Below the pieces are notes generated by a model. That model made no database searches. It saw nothing but the letters and a program-made list of their open reading frames with translations, and was not told where the DNA came from. Positions 1 through 8,708 of a DNA stretch of 64,000 nucleotides are shown one piece after another (position 1 is the first letter of the stretch; every line of letters starts with the position of its first letter). The stretch is taken from the NCBI RefSeq assembly GCF_040685555.1, contig NZ_JBFBIK010000020.1, forward strand, positions 1 through 64,000, in the 5' to 3' direction. The translations under genes and the position numbers were made by a program. This DNA is from Sphaerisporangium sp040685555. Lineage in GTDB: Bacteria; Actinomycetota; Actinomycetes; Streptosporangiales; Streptosporangiaceae.

Positions 1-54
1 GTCCTGGTCCCCGACGCACTCGGCATCCTCGAACACGTCGAAATCGGCCACTGA
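1..54 (+). CDS. C-terminal end of a probable family 2 encapsulin shell protein (partial)
   Basis: Frame 1 reads 17 residues and stops at 52-54; the rest of the gene lies left of the window. The residues are VLVPDALGILEHVEIGH. I recall a very similar VLVPDALG-L-E-VE tail at the end of family 2 (SrpI/MMP-I-like) encapsulin shell proteins, and the next gene is a polyprenyl synthase, a known family 2 encapsulin cargo class. With only 17 residues the identification is an inference from memory plus context, not a firm homology call. Confidence 0.45.
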   Translation, partial: VLVPDALGILEHVEIGH

Positions 55-55
55 C

Positions 56-95
56 GCACGGCCGAAACCATCCCACTGAGGCACGTCCGAAACCA
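56..95 (+). repeat. Short direct repeat after the partial gene
   Basis: A 15-base word, GCACGGCCGAAACCA, occurs at 56-70 and again with one mismatch (GCACGTCCGAAACCA) at 81-95. The first copy starts right after the stop codon of the partial gene. Its role is unknown. The rest of 55-344 shows no supportable gene; the ribosome binding site of the next gene is at its right end. Confidence 0.5.
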
Positions 96-344
96 CCGTG
101 GAAACGCCAGGCGGCTGTTCGTGTCGCCCGGCTCTCCATGCGCGTCCGCCGGCCGCGCGTGACATCCGGACACGCCGTCCATGGGCCGGCAGTCGGCCCG
201 GTTTTACAGTGAAGAGACCAGCTTTCTGGGGTCACGACAGGGAATGACCGCGATAAATGTGATGAAGTCGATGAAAGTCTTCCCCGGCGTGCTCGGGGCA
301 TTCGAACACACCGAGTTCAGGCACGGAGGGAAGGGGTCGCGCGC

Positions 345-1442
345 ATGACCAAGGTGATGACCACGGGCCGGCCGGCACACGAGGTGCTGGCCTGGAGCCG
401 TGACCTGACCGGTCCCGCCCTGCGGTCCGCGGTGGAGACGTTGCCCGCGTCGATGCGGCGCATCGCGGAGTACCACTTCGGCTGGCAGGACCAGGACGGC
501 AGGCCGGCCACCACCAGCGGAGGCAAGGCCATCCGCCCGGCCCTCGTCCTCCTGTCCGCCGAAGCGGTGGGAACCCCCACCGACCTGCTGTCCGCCAAGG
601 CCGTACGGAGCCCCACCGATCCAGGGGTGGCCGGGGGGCTCAATCTCGGGGCCATGTCGGCGGCGGTCGCGGTGGAGCTGGTGCACAACTTCTCGCTTCT
701 GCACGACGACGTGATGGACGGCGACGTGACCCGCCGCCATCGCCCCACGGCCTGGAGCGTGTTCGGTGTGAGCGCGGCCATCCTGGCCGGTGACGCTCTG
801 CTGACGCTGGCCTTCGACGTGCTCGGCGCCGACGGCCATCCCGCCGCCCCCGACGGGGCCCGGGTGCTCGGCGCCGCGGTCCTCGACCTGGTGGAGGGCC
901 AGAGCGCCGACACGGCCTTCGAGGCACGTGCCGATGTCAGCCTGTCCGAGTGCGTGAGCATGGCGGAGGGCAAGACCGGAGCCCTGCTGGGCGGCGCGTG
1001 CGCCCTGGGCGCCCTGTTCGGCGGCGGCACCCCGGAGCAGATAGAGCGTCTGCGCGGGTTCGGCGACCGCCTGGGGCTGGCCTTCCAGCTCGTGGACGAC
1101 CTCCTTGGCATCTGGGGGGATCCCGCGGTGACGGGCAAGCCCGTCTACTCCGATCTGCGCAACCGGAAGAAGTCCCTGCCCGTGGTCGCCGCCCTGGCCT
1201 CGGGCACACCGGCGGGTGACGAGCTGGCAACGCTCTACCGCCGCGAGCAGGAGCTCACCGGTCCCGATCTCGTCCACGCCGCCGAGCTGATCGAGGCCGC
1301 GGGCGGCCGTGCCTGGAGCCAGGCCCGGGCCGACGACCTGCTGGTCGAGGCGCTCGGCCACCTGACATCCGCCGACCCCGCGCCAAGGGCCGCCACCGAG
1401 CTGACCAGCCTCGCCCGCCTGGTCACCAAGCGCGACCACTGA
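345..1442 (+). CDS. Polyprenyl diphosphate synthase, probable family 2 encapsulin cargo
   Basis: A 365-residue trans-isoprenyl diphosphate synthase that would join isopentenyl diphosphate units to an allylic diphosphate. The first Asp-rich motif is HDDVMDGD near residue 120 and the second is VDDLLGIWGD near residue 251; both bind the Mg2+-diphosphate. Start ATG 345 follows GGAGGG at 325-330. The N-terminus has only about 20 residues before the fold; family 2B encapsulin cargos usually carry a disordered N-terminal targeting stretch, so any targeting segment here is short. A 12-residue tandem duplication lies in the helix A-B region. The related synthases of hopanoid clusters are an alternative identity; the upstream partial gene favours the encapsulin setting. 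Confidence 0.88.
   Translation: MTKVMTTGRPAHEVLAWSRDLTGPALRSAVETLPASMRRIAEYHFGWQDQDGRPATTSGGKAIRPALVLLSAEAVGTPTDLLSAKAVRSPTDPGVAGGLNLGAMSAAVAVELVHNFSLLHDDVMDGDVTRRHRPTAWSVFGVSAAILAGDALLTLAFDVLGADGHPAAPDGARVLGAAVLDLVEGQSADTAFEARADVSLSECVSMAEGKTGALLGGACALGALFGGGTPEQIERLRGFGDRLGLAFQLVDDLLGIWGDPAVTGKPVYSDLRNRKKSLPVVAALASGTPAGDELATLYRREQELTGPDLVHAAELIEAAGGRAWSQARADDLLVEALGHLTSADPAPRAATELTSLARLVTKRDH
549..620 (+). repeat. 36-bp in-frame tandem duplication inside the polyprenyl synthase
   Basis: Codons at 549-584 and 585-620 encode LLSAEAVGTPTD and LLSAKAVRSPTD. The units are exactly 36 bp, adjacent, and diverged mainly at third positions and a few second positions. It adds 12 residues between the conserved helices that precede the first Asp-rich motif without breaking the frame. 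Confidence 0.85.
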
Positions 1443-1509
1443 GCGTAGGGGCACCTCCGGCGGCGAAGGCCCCGGGGCCTCGCCCGCCCGTCGGCCTCTG
1501 GTGACGCGG

Positions 1510-1926
1510 TCAGCGGGTCAGGGCCGCGATGATGCGGTCGAGGTCGGCGAGGTCGGCGAGGTCGAGGTCTCGCAGGGGCGGGGGCGGCTCGCCCAAGATG
1601 GCGTCGGCGAGCGAGGCGGCCTTCTCGCCCTCGGCGGTCACGGTCACGATCTTCTGGCGCCGGTCCTCGGGGTGGACGTCGCGCACCACCATGCCCCGCC
1701 GTACGAGGTCGTCCACGACCAGCGTGGTGTAGGGGGCGTCGGTCGCCAGCTCGGCGGCGAGCTGCCGCATGGTGAGCGGCGCCACGGCCAGCCGGCGCAG
1801 CGCCTTGACTCTGATGAAGCTCATGTCGAGCGCGTCGCAGACCTCCTTGCGCCGGTCGTACCGGTCGAGGACGAGAGCGCGCATGCCGTGCCAGACACGG
1901 GTGGCCATCTGGGGGTCGTGGCTCAT
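1510..1926 (-). CDS. MarR-family transcriptional regulator
   Basis: A 138-residue winged-helix repressor. MRQLAAELATDAPYTT is the recognition-helix region and HPEDRRQKIVTVTAEG is the MarR wing signature (D-R-R). Start ATG 1926 overlaps the stop of the upstream exporter gene as ATGA (1923-1926), so the two are translationally coupled. It should bind the TTGTA/TACAA inverted repeats in front of the exporter and control both genes. The start is fixed by the overlap and by the full MarR fold following it. Confidence 0.9.
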   Translation of the reverse strand: MSHDPQMATRVWHGMRALVLDRYDRRKEVCDALDMSFIRVKALRRLAVAPLTMRQLAAELATDAPYTTLVVDDLVRRGMVVRDVHPEDRRQKIVTVTAEGEKAASLADAILGEPPPPLRDLDLADLADLDRIIAALTR

Positions 1927-3365
1927 GACGTGACGGGAATCCTCGTGTCGTCGACGGTGAGGCGCGCCGCGGTCCGCTCCGCGGTGCCCTTCGCCCATCT
2001 GCCCGTGGTGATGATACCGAGCAGGAGCACGATCGCCCCATACCCGGCGACGATCCACCAGCCCGCGAGACTGGCCTTGGTGAACCCGTCCCGCAGCGAT
2101 CCGGTCATGCCGAACGCGAGCACCGACCCGGCGACGGCCACCCCGAGCGACTGGCCGACCTGGCGGCTCGTCGAGGCGACGGCCGCCGCGACTCCGGCCT
2201 GCGCGATGGGCATACCGGACACGGCGGTGTTGGTGACGGGCGCGTTCACCATGGCGAACCCGAAGCCGAAGACCGTATAGCTGGCGAGCAGCCAGGGAAG
2301 GGGCGTGGTCGCGGTCAGCCGGGTGAGCATGAGGCCGCTGGCCGTGATGGCGAGGCCCGCCATGATCAGCGAAGGCCGGGAACCGCGCTCCCCGACCAGC
2401 CGGCCGGACAGCGGGGCGAACACCACCGCCATGGCCGCGATCGGCAGCGTGCACAGCCCCGCGTGGAACGGCGAGAGCTGCCGCACGTCCTGCAGATAAA
2501 GCGTGTTGAGGAACAGGAACGCGCCGAACCCCGCGAACGCGCTCACCGCGATGACCGACGCCCCCGAGAAGGGAACGCTGCGGAAGAACCGCAGCTCGAT
2601 CAGGGGTTCCGGGCGGCGCAGCTCGTACACGATCAGGGCGGCGAGCGCGGCCACGGCGGCGACCGAGAACGCGATGATCACCGGGGAGCTCCAGCCCCTG
2701 GCCGGCACCTCGATGATCGCGTACGTGAGTGAGGCCAGCGTCACGATGACCAGCACCTGGCCCACGGGGTCGATCCGGCGGGGCCGGGGTGCCCGGGACT
2801 CGGGGACGAACAGCGCGGTGAGCAGCAGGGCGACCGCCGCGACCGGCACGTTGATCCAGAAGATCGAGCGCCAGCCGGTCGAGTCCACGAGCACGCCGCC
2901 GACGACCGGGCCGAGCGCCATGCTGATGCCGACCACGCCTCCCCACACGCCGATGGCGCGGGCACGCTCCCTCGGCTCGGTGAAGGTGTTCGTGATGATC
3001 GACATGGCGACCGGGTTGAGCATCGAGCCCCCGATGGCCTGCAGGACCCGGAAGGCCACCAGCCAGCCGAGGCTCGGCGCGAGGCCGCAGAGCAGCGAGC
3101 CGGCCGCGAACACCACCAGGCCGATCTGGAAGGTGCGGCGGCGCCCGACGCGGTCGGCCGTCGAGCCGGACAGGAGCAGGAGGCTCGCCAGCACGAGGGT
3201 GTAGGCGTCGATGGTCCACTGCATCCCCGATACCGGCGCGTGGAGGTCGCGCTCGATCGACGGAAGGGCGACGTTCACGATGGTGTTGTCGAGCCCGACG
3301 ATGAGCAGGCTCATGCAGCAGATCAGCAGGACGAGCATGCGCCGGCGGTGGCTGAGCTCGGTCAC
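1923..3365 (-). CDS. DHA2-type (14-TM) MFS drug exporter
   Basis: A 480-residue membrane protein of the EmrB/QacA type, predicted to export hydrophobic toxins by proton antiport. The early segment DNTIVNVALPSIERDL is the DHA2 motif of TM1, and STADRVGRRR is the loop 2-3 motif A; about 14 hydrophobic segments follow. The GTG start (3365) has GGGAGG at 3368-3373. It is first in a two-gene operon with the MarR gene. The substrate cannot be read from sequence. Confidence 0.9.
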   Translation of the reverse strand: MTELSHRRRMLVLLICCMSLLIVGLDNTIVNVALPSIERDLHAPVSGMQWTIDAYTLVLASLLLLSGSTADRVGRRRTFQIGLVVFAAGSLLCGLAPSLGWLVAFRVLQAIGGSMLNPVAMSIITNTFTEPRERARAIGVWGGVVGISMALGPVVGGVLVDSTGWRSIFWINVPVAAVALLLTALFVPESRAPRPRRIDPVGQVLVIVTLASLTYAIIEVPARGWSSPVIIAFSVAAVAALAALIVYELRRPEPLIELRFFRSVPFSGASVIAVSAFAGFGAFLFLNTLYLQDVRQLSPFHAGLCTLPIAAMAVVFAPLSGRLVGERGSRPSLIMAGLAITASGLMLTRLTATTPLPWLLASYTVFGFGFAMVNAPVTNTAVSGMPIAQAGVAAAVASTSRQVGQSLGVAVAGSVLAFGMTGSLRDGFTKASLAGWWIVAGYGAIVLLLGIITTGRWAKGTAERTAARLTVDDTRIPVTS

Positions 3366-3379
3366 GTCCCTCCCAGGAG

Positions 3380-3412
3380 GTTGTAGGCGTACAACGGTAT
3401 TAAGAGTACAAC
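3380..3412 (-). promoter_or_regulatory. MarR-type operator/promoter of the exporter operon
   Basis: GTTGTA (3380-3385), four bases, then TACAAC (3390-3395) form a perfect inverted repeat; a third TACAAC half-site lies at 3407-3412. TTGTA...TACAA is typical of MarR operators. It sits just upstream of the exporter Shine-Dalgarno, where a bound dimer would block transcription. Confidence 0.7.
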
Positions 3413-3727
3413 CAATGCCACCTATAGCCTGATTTATGCCTATGACCAGCGGATATATGGCCGATGTCCGGGAAGAACCAGTGTCGTGGGGGCGTGCGAT
3501 GGCCGGTTACCCGCGACGGATCCCGCCTTCGGGCCGTTGAAGGGTGCCGCGCAGCGCGTTCGGGCCGGGCTCCGCCGTCGCCGCGCTCAGGGGGGACAGC
3601 GGCCGGTCACGCGCGGCCGAGGACGTACGGCTGCCGGCAGCGTGGCACTCGCGGCTGTCCCCCACTCGTTCCGCGGCGCCTCCGGCGACGATGGCGAGGA
3701 TGGCGACGAGGCGGGAGAGGGTGGACC
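3413..3727. other. Intergenic stretch without a supportable gene
   Basis: The segment between the exporter promoter and fdhA. Open frames here run without a plausible start or recognisable domain; the frame continuous with fdhA reads Arg/Ala/Gly-rich sequence typical of shadow coding. It probably carries the fdhA promoter and leader; no clear -10/-35 pair was seen. Confidence 0.5.
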
Positions 3728-4951
3728 ATGCCCGGTAACAAGGCGGTCGCGTATCGGGGCGCCGGCAAGGTCGCGGTCGAGGACACCGACTACCCGGAGT
3801 TCGAGCTCAAGGACGGGCCGGGGGTGAACCCCGCCAATGTCGGCCGCAAGGTCCCCCACGGAGCCATCGTCAAGGCCGTCGCCACGAACATCTGCGGCAG
3901 CGACCAGCACATGGTGCGAGGGCGCACCACCGCCCCCAAAGGGCTCATCCTGGGCCACGAGATCACCGGCGAGGTCGTGGAGCTGGGCCCCGACGTGGAG
4001 TTCATCAAGGTGGGCGACCTGGTGTCGGTCCCGTTCAACATCTCCTGCGGCCGGTGCCGGAACTGCAAGGAGGGCAAGACCGGCATCTGCGAGAACGTCA
4101 ACCCCGACCGGCCGGGTTCGGCTTACGGGTACGTGGACATGGGCGGATGGGTCGGCGGGCAGGCGGAGTACGTGCTCGTGCCGTACGCGGACTGGAACCT
4201 GCTGAAGTTCCCCGACAAGGACCAGGCCATGGAGAAGATCCTCGACCTGGCCATGCTGGCGGACATCTTCCCCACCGGCTTCCACGGGTGCGTGACCGCG
4301 GGGGTGGGGGTGGGATCGACGGTCTACATCGCGGGCGCCGGCCCGGTGGGGCTGGCGGCGGGCGCGTCGGCGTTCCTGCTGGGGGCGGCCGTGGTGATCG
4401 TCGGCGACCTGAACCAGGACCGCCTGGCGCAGGCCCGCAGCTTCGGCTGCGAGACCGTCGATGTGTCCAAGGGCGATCCGGGGGATCAGATCGAGCAGAT
4501 CCTGGGCGTCCCCGAGGTGGACTGCTCCGTCGACGCGGTGGGCTTCGAGGCGCGCGGCCACGGCAGGGAGGCGCGGACCGAGCGGCCCGCCACCGTGCTC
4601 AACTCCCTGATGGAGATCACCCGGGCCGGCGGCGCCATCGGCATCCCTGGCCTGTACGTCACCGGCGACCCGGGCGCGGCCGACGAGGCCGCCAAGGAGG
4701 GCTCGCTGTCGATCAGGCTGGGGCTCGGCTGGGCCAAGTCGCACGCCTTCTTCACCGGCCAGTGCCCCGTCATGCGCTACAACCGGCAGCTCATGATGGC
4801 GATCCTCCACGACCGGGTGCAGATAGCCAAGGCGGTCAACGCGACGCCGATCCCGCTCGACCAGGCCGCCAGGGGCTACGAGGACTTCGACAAGGGCGCG
4901 GCGTGCAAGTTCGTCCTTGACCCGCACGGGTTGCTTCACTCGCGCACGTAG
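3728..4951 (+). CDS. fdhA: Glutathione-independent formaldehyde dehydrogenase
   Basis: A 407-residue zinc-containing medium-chain dehydrogenase that oxidises formaldehyde to formate with NAD+. NICGSDQHM holds the catalytic zinc Cys, GHEITGEV the next ligand region, CGRCRNCKEGKTGIC the structural-zinc cysteines, and AGAGPVGLAAG the NAD-binding loop. The N-terminal lead-in MPGNKAVAYRG matches the P. putida-type enzyme (about 400 residues). Start ATG 3728 follows GGGAGAGGG; an upstream in-frame extension lacks family similarity. It appears to be a single-gene unit ended by the hairpin at 4974-5004. Confidence 0.93.
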   Translation: MPGNKAVAYRGAGKVAVEDTDYPEFELKDGPGVNPANVGRKVPHGAIVKAVATNICGSDQHMVRGRTTAPKGLILGHEITGEVVELGPDVEFIKVGDLVSVPFNISCGRCRNCKEGKTGICENVNPDRPGSAYGYVDMGGWVGGQAEYVLVPYADWNLLKFPDKDQAMEKILDLAMLADIFPTGFHGCVTAGVGVGSTVYIAGAGPVGLAAGASAFLLGAAVVIVGDLNQDRLAQARSFGCETVDVSKGDPGDQIEQILGVPEVDCSVDAVGFEARGHGREARTERPATVLNSLMEITRAGGAIGIPGLYVTGDPGAADEAAKEGSLSIRLGLGWAKSHAFFTGQCPVMRYNRQLMMAILHDRVQIAKAVNATPIPLDQAARGYEDFDKGAACKFVLDPHGLLHSRT

Positions 4952-4973
4952 AGGCGTACATGCGCGTCCTGGC

Positions 4974-5004
4974 CCTGTCCGGGGGGGACCCCCTCCGGGA
5001 CAGG
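4974..5004 (+). terminator. Hairpin after fdhA
   Basis: CCTGTCC (4974-4980) pairs with GGGACAGG (4997-5004), and the inner G-run/C-run extends the stem. There is no T-tract, as is common in high-GC actinomycetes. It lies 23 bases after the fdhA stop. Confidence 0.6.
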
Positions 5005-5024
5005 ACCACGACGGTGGTTGGTGG

Positions 5025-5059
5025 CGGGCCCCGCCACGAGTCAGCCGTGACGGGGCCCG
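5025..5059 (-). terminator. Hairpin after the cellulase gene
   Basis: CGGGCCCCG (5025-5033) and CGGGGCCCG (5051-5059) form a 9-bp perfect stem, continued inside by CACG/CGTG. It lies 12 bases downstream of the minus-strand cellulase stop. Together with the 4974-5004 hairpin it separates two convergent genes. Confidence 0.7.
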
Positions 5060-5071
5060 CGGTCTGGCGGG

Positions 5072-7043
5072 TTAGAGCGCCGGGTAGGCGTTCTGGAGGA
5101 GCTGGCGGAACTGCGCCGAGAACCAGGCACCGGAGATCGGAGCGTTCGGCAGAGCACCGGTCGCGTTGTTGCCGTTACGGTCGTTGCCGGTGTAGGTCGG
5201 GTCGCACATCCGGTCGAAGCCCTTGCCCTCGTCGTTCTGGATGGCCGAGCTGGAGCCGTCGGACTCGCCCGGAGGCTTGATCCAGACGTAGGCGTCGAGG
5301 CCGGTCGCGGGGTTCGCCCTCGGACGCTCGCCGAGACCGGCGCCGTTCTGGTTGCACCAGTTGCCGGCGTGGACCCGCCGGTCGACGCGGGACTGGTCCA
5401 CGAAGGTGTTGACGTCGGTCGACGTGCTCGGGCCGGTGGGCCGGGCCGAGCCGCCCCAGCCGTTACGGGAGGTGTCGATCAGCATGCCGATGGTCGACGG
5501 GAAGCCCTCGGTGATGAGCCGCTGGCGGAACGCCTGGGCGTAGGTCAGCTCGTCGACGTAGAAGTTCCAGTCGATCCAGTGGGACTGGCGCACCGACTGG
5601 CCGTTCACGGTGGAGTTCACGGTGAAGTAGGGCTCGCTCAGCGCGGAGTAGTTGGCGGTGTTGGTGATGAAGCCGTCGACGCTGGCCATGCCCGCGGTGG
5701 TGCCGCGCGCGGTGCTGGCGAAGAGCTGGGCCGACGGGCCGAAGTTGGTGTCCCAGCCGAGCCAGCCGTGGTGCCCCGCGTCGATGTAGGTGTAAACGTT
5801 CGAGATCGCGTGCAGCTTGTTCAGGGCGTACTGCACACCCTGGACATAGGCGCCCGACTGCTGTGCCTCGGCGCAGGCCGCGAGGTTGGTGTTGGTGACC
5901 AGGTTCGGCAGCGAGTCGATCTCGACGATCGTCACGATCCGCAGTCCCGCGTACTGGGGGTCGGCCATGATCGCGGCGATCGGGTCGATGTACTCGGTCT
6001 TGTACCGGCTGAGGCCGTTCTCAGCGATCTTGAGCTCGCCGTTGGAGGCCAGGGCCGAGCAGTCGCGGTTCGGCAGGTTGTAGATGACGAACTGGATGGT
6101 CAGCGGGGTGCTGCCGTTGGCGGCGTCCTGCTGGACGGCCGCGTCGAGGTGCGCGCGCAGGCCCTTGGCGCTCGACGAGCCGGCGATGGCGGCGATGCGG
6201 TCCAGCCACACGCCCGTCGAGATGTTGGCGACGGCGGAGCCGCCCGGCTCGGCGGCGGCCTTGGACGACCAGTCGCTGTTCACGTAGCCGGTTGCGCCGG
6301 CGTAGGGGTTGTCGACGTGCGTGCCCGAGTTGCCGCCGCCCTGAACGGACGCGGTGACCGTGACCGAGGTGAGGCCCGAGGAGGCGACCGTGATGGCCCG
6401 GGTGCCGTTGGCGCTGCTGGCGTTCNNNNNNNNNNNNNNNNNNNNNNNNNNNNNNNNNNNNNNNNNNNNNNNNNNNNNNNNNNNNNNNNNNNNNNNNNNN
6501 NNNNNNNNNNNNNNNNNNNNNNNNNGTCGGCTGCGCCGCCAGCTTCACGGCGTAGGTCGCCGTGCTACCCGCCGCGACGGACACCGAGGTCGGGCTGACC
6601 ACCAGAGACTGCGTCGTGCCGCTACCGCCGTTGCAGGTCACGCCGTTGATCGCAAAGCTGGTGGGGTTGGTGTTGGTGCCACTGAAGGTGCCGTTGAACC
6701 CGATGGTCCACGAGGCTCCGGTCGCCTGGCTCCCGTTGTACGAGAGGCTCTTCGCGGTGACGTTCGCACCGGACTGCGTCCAGTCGGCGGTCCAGCCCTG
6801 GGTCACCTGCTGGCTGCCCGGGAAGGTGAAGGTCAGCGTCCAGTTGGTCAGCGGGTCGCCCAGGTTCTTGATCGTGATGTTCCCGCCGAACCCGTTGCCG
6901 CCTTCCCATGCCTTCGTATACGTGACATCGCAGGCCACCGCGGCGCTGGCCGAAGTCGGGCTGATGACGAGCCCGATGGCGGTGAGCAGCAATGCCGCCA
7001 CCGCCGTCACGGCTCTGCGCCAGGAACTCTTGTGGGGTCCCAT
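5072..7043 (-). CDS. Secreted GH6 exo-beta-1,4-glucanase (cellobiohydrolase) with CBM2, interrupted by an assembly gap
   Basis: One secreted cellulase read in two pieces either side of 100 Ns. The N-terminal piece (7043 down to 6526) has a Sec signal peptide cleaved near SASA-AVAC, a CBM2 cellulose-binding module with terminal Cys pair (AVACDV, VTCNGG), and the start of an Ig-like linker domain (SPTSVSVAAGST). The piece from 6425 to 5072 finishes that domain and holds the GH6 catalytic domain: VIYNLPNRDCSALASNG is GH6 signature 1 and VEIDSLPNLV carries the second catalytic Asp region. EIDSLP rather than EPDSL resembles Thermobifida Cel6B-type exocellulases. The two pieces differ by one frame only because the gap has a placeholder length. 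Start ATG 7041-7043 follows AAGGGAGA. Confidence 0.92.
6426..6525. other. Assembly gap (100 Ns)
   Basis: Exactly 100 N characters. Coding frames on both sides belong to the same cellulase but are offset by one base, so the true gap length differs from 100 modulo 3. It falls in the Ig-like linker domain, which is repetitive and high-GC, a likely reason for the break. Confidence 0.99.
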
Positions 7044-7059
7044 TGTCTGTTGTCTCCCT

Positions 7060-7489
7060 TATGAAACTTGATGGGTCCGCCGCCTTCTTGAGACGGCCAA
7101 GCAGCGCCCAGCTCGACATGCGGCGGTGGGAGCGCTCCCATGGTGTGGTTGTTTCGGGAGGATGTACAGCAGATTGCGTGCGACCATGGCCGCACGGCAA
7201 GCCCTCGCCCGCCGTGCGGCACCCGGCCCCCCGTTGGCCTTGGCAAACGCGCCGGGCCGACCTGTGGATCGCCGCGCAGTCCAATGAAACATTCATCTGG
7301 AGGCCCCGGGCGCGATCCGGCGGGCGTCGCGCCCGGGCCGGGCAGGGACGAGACTGGTCGTCCCGCGCATGGCGGCACCGACCACAGGCTGAGGCGGAGG
7401 CTGCATGACGACGGCCGGCGTTGAACCGCCGAGGACGGCCGGCCCGGCACGGCGGCCCAAGCAGGACGCGATCCGCGCCCTGGTGGTGA
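7060..7489. other. Upstream region of the cellulase; no gene
   Basis: It contains the CebR box (7127-7140) and presumably the cellulase promoter. The remainder to 7489 shows no recognisable protein in any frame. The right part is probably decayed coding sequence belonging to the acyltransferase remnant that follows. Confidence 0.5.
7127..7140. promoter_or_regulatory. CebR box upstream of the cellulase
   Basis: TGGGAGCGCTCCCA is a perfect 14-bp palindrome identical to the Streptomyces CebR operator, bound by a LacI-family repressor released by cello-oligosaccharides. It lies 84 bp before the cellulase start codon. Two further identical copies occur at 52281 and 52441. No cebR gene is in the window. 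Confidence 0.88.
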
Positions 7490-7645
7490 GTCGCGGTCGC
7501 GTACGGCGTCGTCGGATGGCACGCGCCGATCGGAATCAAGTACGCCGTGATCGTGCTCGGCACGCTCGTCCTGACGGTCGCCGCGTACGACCTGCTGGTG
7601 CGCCGCACGCGGGTGACCCGGTTCCTGTTCGGAATGCGCGCGTAA
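7490..7645 (+). pseudogene. C-terminal remnant of an integral-membrane acyltransferase
   Basis: After an in-frame TGA at 7487-7489 the frame reads VAVAYGVVGWHAPIGIKY, a hydrophobic helix, and LLVRRTRVTRFLFGMRA before TAA at 7643-7645. This is the ending of actinobacterial acyltransferase-3/glucan-modifying membrane proteins (last TM helix plus the basic VRRT-TRFLFGM tail). The N-terminal 300 or so residues are absent, so this is a decayed or truncated gene. The last codons form the first unit of the tandem repeat that follows. Confidence 0.6.
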
Positions 7646-7733
7646 ACCTCTCAGGAATGCGCGCGTAAACCTGTCCGGAACGCGCCCGTAAACCTCTCAG
7701 GAACGCGCGCGTAGACGTCTTTGGAATGCGCGC
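7631..7733 (+). repeat. 23-bp tandem repeat, about 4.5 units
   Basis: Units start at 7631, 7654, 7677, 7700 and 7723 (partial), each 23 bp and beginning GGAATGCGCGCGTAAACC or a close variant. The first unit is the 3' end of the acyltransferase remnant, including its stop codon, so the array arose by repeated duplication of the gene's tail. Confidence 0.9.
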
Positions 7734-7796
7734 CCAGGTGCCGGACGTGCCCGCCCCCGCTTCGCCGCGCGGGCGGGCACGCCGGTGGCACGCGTG

Positions 7797-8684
7797 TTAC
7801 GGGGTGAGGTTGTTCAGGCGTACACGGACGAGTGTGGTCACGGCCGGGCCGGCCTCCCAGCTGCCGTCGAGCGCGGTGATGGTGACGTTGCCCGCGTCGA
7901 GCAGGGTGCGGTCGGCGTCGGTCACGGGGTCCGGGGCGGTCGCCGGCAGGGGCAGGATCCGGTAGCACGTGGCGCAGGCGTCGGGCGCGGGCGCGTAGGC
8001 GGTCGAGACGGGCAGCGACGTGCCGAGCTTGGCGAACTTGACCTGGCCGTTCGGCGTGACCGGGTAGTTCACGTTCAGCGCGGTGTGGTCGGGGAGGATC
8101 TTGCCGTTGTACGCGGAGGTCGCGGCGAGCTTGTTCACGACCTTGACCGCGAAGTCGATGGACTGCGGGGCGCTCGGGAACGTGTTCGAGGGGCCCCTGG
8201 CGGTGCTGAAGGCGATGGCGGGGACGCCGCCGGCGAGGGCGGTGATGGCCGCGCCGACCGTGCCCGAGTGGTTGGCGAGCGCGGCGACGTTCTCACCCGC
8301 GTTGGGCCCGGAGACGACCAGGTCGGGCGGGTTGCTCGCGAACAGCACGCGCACCCCGAAGGCGACCGCGTCGCCCGGGCTGCCCGTGACGGACCAGACC
8401 CCGGGGGACCTCTCCACCGCTTCGAGGGTGGTGCCGAACTTGATGTTGAGCCCGGTGCCGAGCCCGCTGGAGTCGGTGAGCGGGGCGACGATCGTCACCT
8501 GGTGCCCCGCGGCGATCAGGGCCTGGCGGAGGCTAAGGGTGGACGAGGAGCTGTAGCCGTCGTCGTTGGTGAGCAGGATCCGCAGCGAGGGCTGGGACTT
8601 AGCCTGCGCGGGAGCGGCGGCCCCCACCAGGGAGGCGAGTAAGAGAAAGGGGATGAGGAAACGCTTGAACACGATGGGTCTCAT
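7797..8684 (-). CDS. surE: Secreted SurE-type 5'/3'-nucleotidase
   Basis: A 295-residue SurE phosphatase that would hydrolyse nucleoside monophosphates. ILLTNDDGY carries the metal-binding Asp pair, and SGPNAGEN and NHSGTVGAA are the SurE active-site segments. Unlike classical cytoplasmic SurE it starts with a Sec signal peptide ending AAPAQA-KS, so the enzyme should act outside the membrane, perhaps in phosphate or nucleoside scavenging. The ATG at 8684 gives the standard signal; an in-frame ATG 30 bases upstream would add ten residues before it. It is divergent from a TetR gene with a shared 50-bp promoter region. Confidence 0.9.
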   Translation of the reverse strand: MRPIVFKRFLIPFLLLASLVGAAAPAQAKSQPSLRILLTNDDGYSSSSTLSLRQALIAAGHQVTIVAPLTDSSGLGTGLNIKFGTTLEAVERSPGVWSVTGSPGDAVAFGVRVLFASNPPDLVVSGPNAGENVAALANHSGTVGAAITALAGGVPAIAFSTARGPSNTFPSAPQSIDFAVKVVNKLAATSAYNGKILPDHTALNVNYPVTPNGQVKFAKLGTSLPVSTAYAPAPDACATCYRILPLPATAPDPVTDADRTLLDAGNVTITALDGSWEAGPAVTTLVRVRLNNLTP

Positions 8685-8708
8685 TTGGTGGCTCGCACCT
8701 TTGCCTGG

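Noticed and set aside
3464..3727. N-terminal extension of fdhA to an upstream GTG/ATG
   Set aside because: The extension does not match the family; GGGAGAGGG sits before ATG 3728.
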